A stretch of DNA of 64,000 bases from Pyropia yezoensis (Eukaryota; Rhodophyta; Bangiophyceae; Bangiales; Bangiaceae): positions 18,523,346 to 18,587,345 of the forward strand of contig CM020618.1 of assembly GCA_009829735.1 (NCBI GenBank). Direction: 5' to 3'. The notes beneath the pieces are model-generated. The model was not told the DNA's origin. It did not search any database and saw only the letters and a program-made list of their open reading frames with translations. Made by a program: the position numbers and the translations under genes. Position 1 is the first letter of the stretch. Each line of letters opens with the position of its first letter. Shown piece by piece: positions 63,329-64,000 of the stretch.

Positions 63329-63404
63329 TCGACCTACCGCCGTTCTTAAAAAACACAACATATTTTGAGAGAACGTCTGTAATGGCATGTTCGAACTCAC
63401 ATAG

Positions 63405-63671
63405 TTGTTTGACGTTCGGTGCGTGCTTGCCGAGGCAGATCTCTCTCGAGTCTGCGGAAGCGGCACGCGTGTCGCATTGGGCACCCTTCCCGTCGCCTTG
63501 CGAAGATGCAAGGTCGACCGCTGCTTTCCAGGAGCCACTTGCGCAAACGGTACCTTCTACTGTGGATGTACCGGGGGGGTGACCGCACGGCTTGCCGTGT
63601 CGGGGGCAGGTGGCGGAGCAGCTGTCGTCGGTGCGGTGGGCGGCCCCAGCCGGTCAGTGCTGCCACCCTGA
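63405..63671 (+). CDS. possible exon with an EGF-like Cys motif
   Basis: The frame contains RCFPGATCANGTFYCGCTGG, with C-x-x-G-x-x-C and C-x-C-x-x-G spacing like the end of an EGF-like module. There is no ATG at its beginning, but CACATAG precedes it and could be a 3' splice site. It might be part of a secreted protein gene. The evidence is slight. Confidence 0.25.
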   Translation: MFDVRCVLAEADLSRVCGSGTRVALGTLPVALRRCKVDRCFPGATCANGTFYCGCTGGVTARLAVSGAGGGAAVVGAVGGPSRSVLPP

Positions 63672-64000
63672 AAAATGTGCCAAGTGGGAAAAAGTACCGC
63701 CCCTGTAGATATGCTGTTATAATTATTTTATGATCGCGCCCAAATCGCGCCCATCGACTGTCGGGCGCGAGGGCCCTAGAATGCACCCCGAAGGGCTAAA
63801 ATTGGCTCGTAGCTGCTCGAACGATGAATCTTCTTACGGAGGGCCACAGAGTGCTTGCACTACTTCTTCTCGGATGCTACGGCTTGTTCGCCGTCAGAAG
63901 GCCAATCTAGAGAGCTCTTGACGGAATCAATGGTACCTTCAACAGAAGCGTGGCATGCGCCGAGTAGATTTTGCCCAAGTGCAAGAGATCAAGAAAACAA
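63672..64000. other. no gene seen
   Basis: Repeats of CGCGCCCA near 63735-63770 resemble words of dispersed repeat E. Nothing else is recognised up to the window edge. Confidence 0.4.

Overview
This window is GC-rich nuclear DNA from a eukaryote, and most of what can be recognised is transposable-element sequence. Evidence for a eukaryote: Ty3/gypsy (chromovirus) LTR retrotransposons with a chromodomain; relics of PIF/Harbinger, pogo/Tigger, hAT-type and probably KDZ DNA transposons; a short GT-AG intron of 155 bp; and a plastid-style SRPBCC protein. Strong GC bias, sparse short introns and this mixture of elements suggest an alga, with a red alga of the Bangiophyceae type as my best guess. 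That assignment is an inference and not proven here.

Layout. 1-1.6 kb: 5' end of a minus-strand LTR retrotransposon (gag start, primer-binding site, LTR). 1.9-3.1 kb: a predicted single-pass membrane protein. 4.3-7.7 kb: a decayed Harbinger element with a Myb/SANT-like partner gene facing a broken transposase. 9-12.3 kb: a scrambled LTR-element cluster. 12.6-16.9 kb: a decayed Cys-rich, KDZ-like transposase gene. 18.7-19.5 kb: another LTR plus leader. 20.4-23.3 kb: a GC-rich degenerate minisatellite with an inverted repeat at its left edge. 24.6-28.2 kb: a two-exon gene for a P-loop NTPase resembling Crinkler/RHS proteins. 29.4-30.0 kb: a solo LTR. 30-31.8 kb: unrecognised ORFs. 32.6-41.9 kb: a complete chromovirus with 469-bp LTRs (five differences between them) and a 5-bp target-site duplication. 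44.1-45.8 kb: a broken pogo-like transposase. 46-50.8 kb: no confident gene. 51.1-52.9 kb: two convergent members of the antisense-ORF family described below. 53-58.3 kb: low-complexity and tandem repeats. 59.9-62.1 kb: a secreted Cys-rich protein and a predicted plastid SRPBCC protein.

The most interesting point is a protein family I do not recognise. It is encoded on the antisense strand between the chromodomain and the 3' LTR of the complete chromovirus. A compact, apparently intact homologue stands alone at 51.1-52.1 kb. A decayed copy lies tail-to-tail with it, and another decayed copy lies next to LTR remnants at about 10.1-10.4 kb. Shared blocks are a Trp-rich V-E-x-P-[YF]-G motif, a W-x(2)-M...W segment, an [RK]-[RK]-x(0,1)-[IM]-L-W block and a GRV-x-LRE block. 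The same chromovirus carries a correctly phased GGGAAAC slippery heptamer just before an ATGA gag-stop/protease-start overlap.
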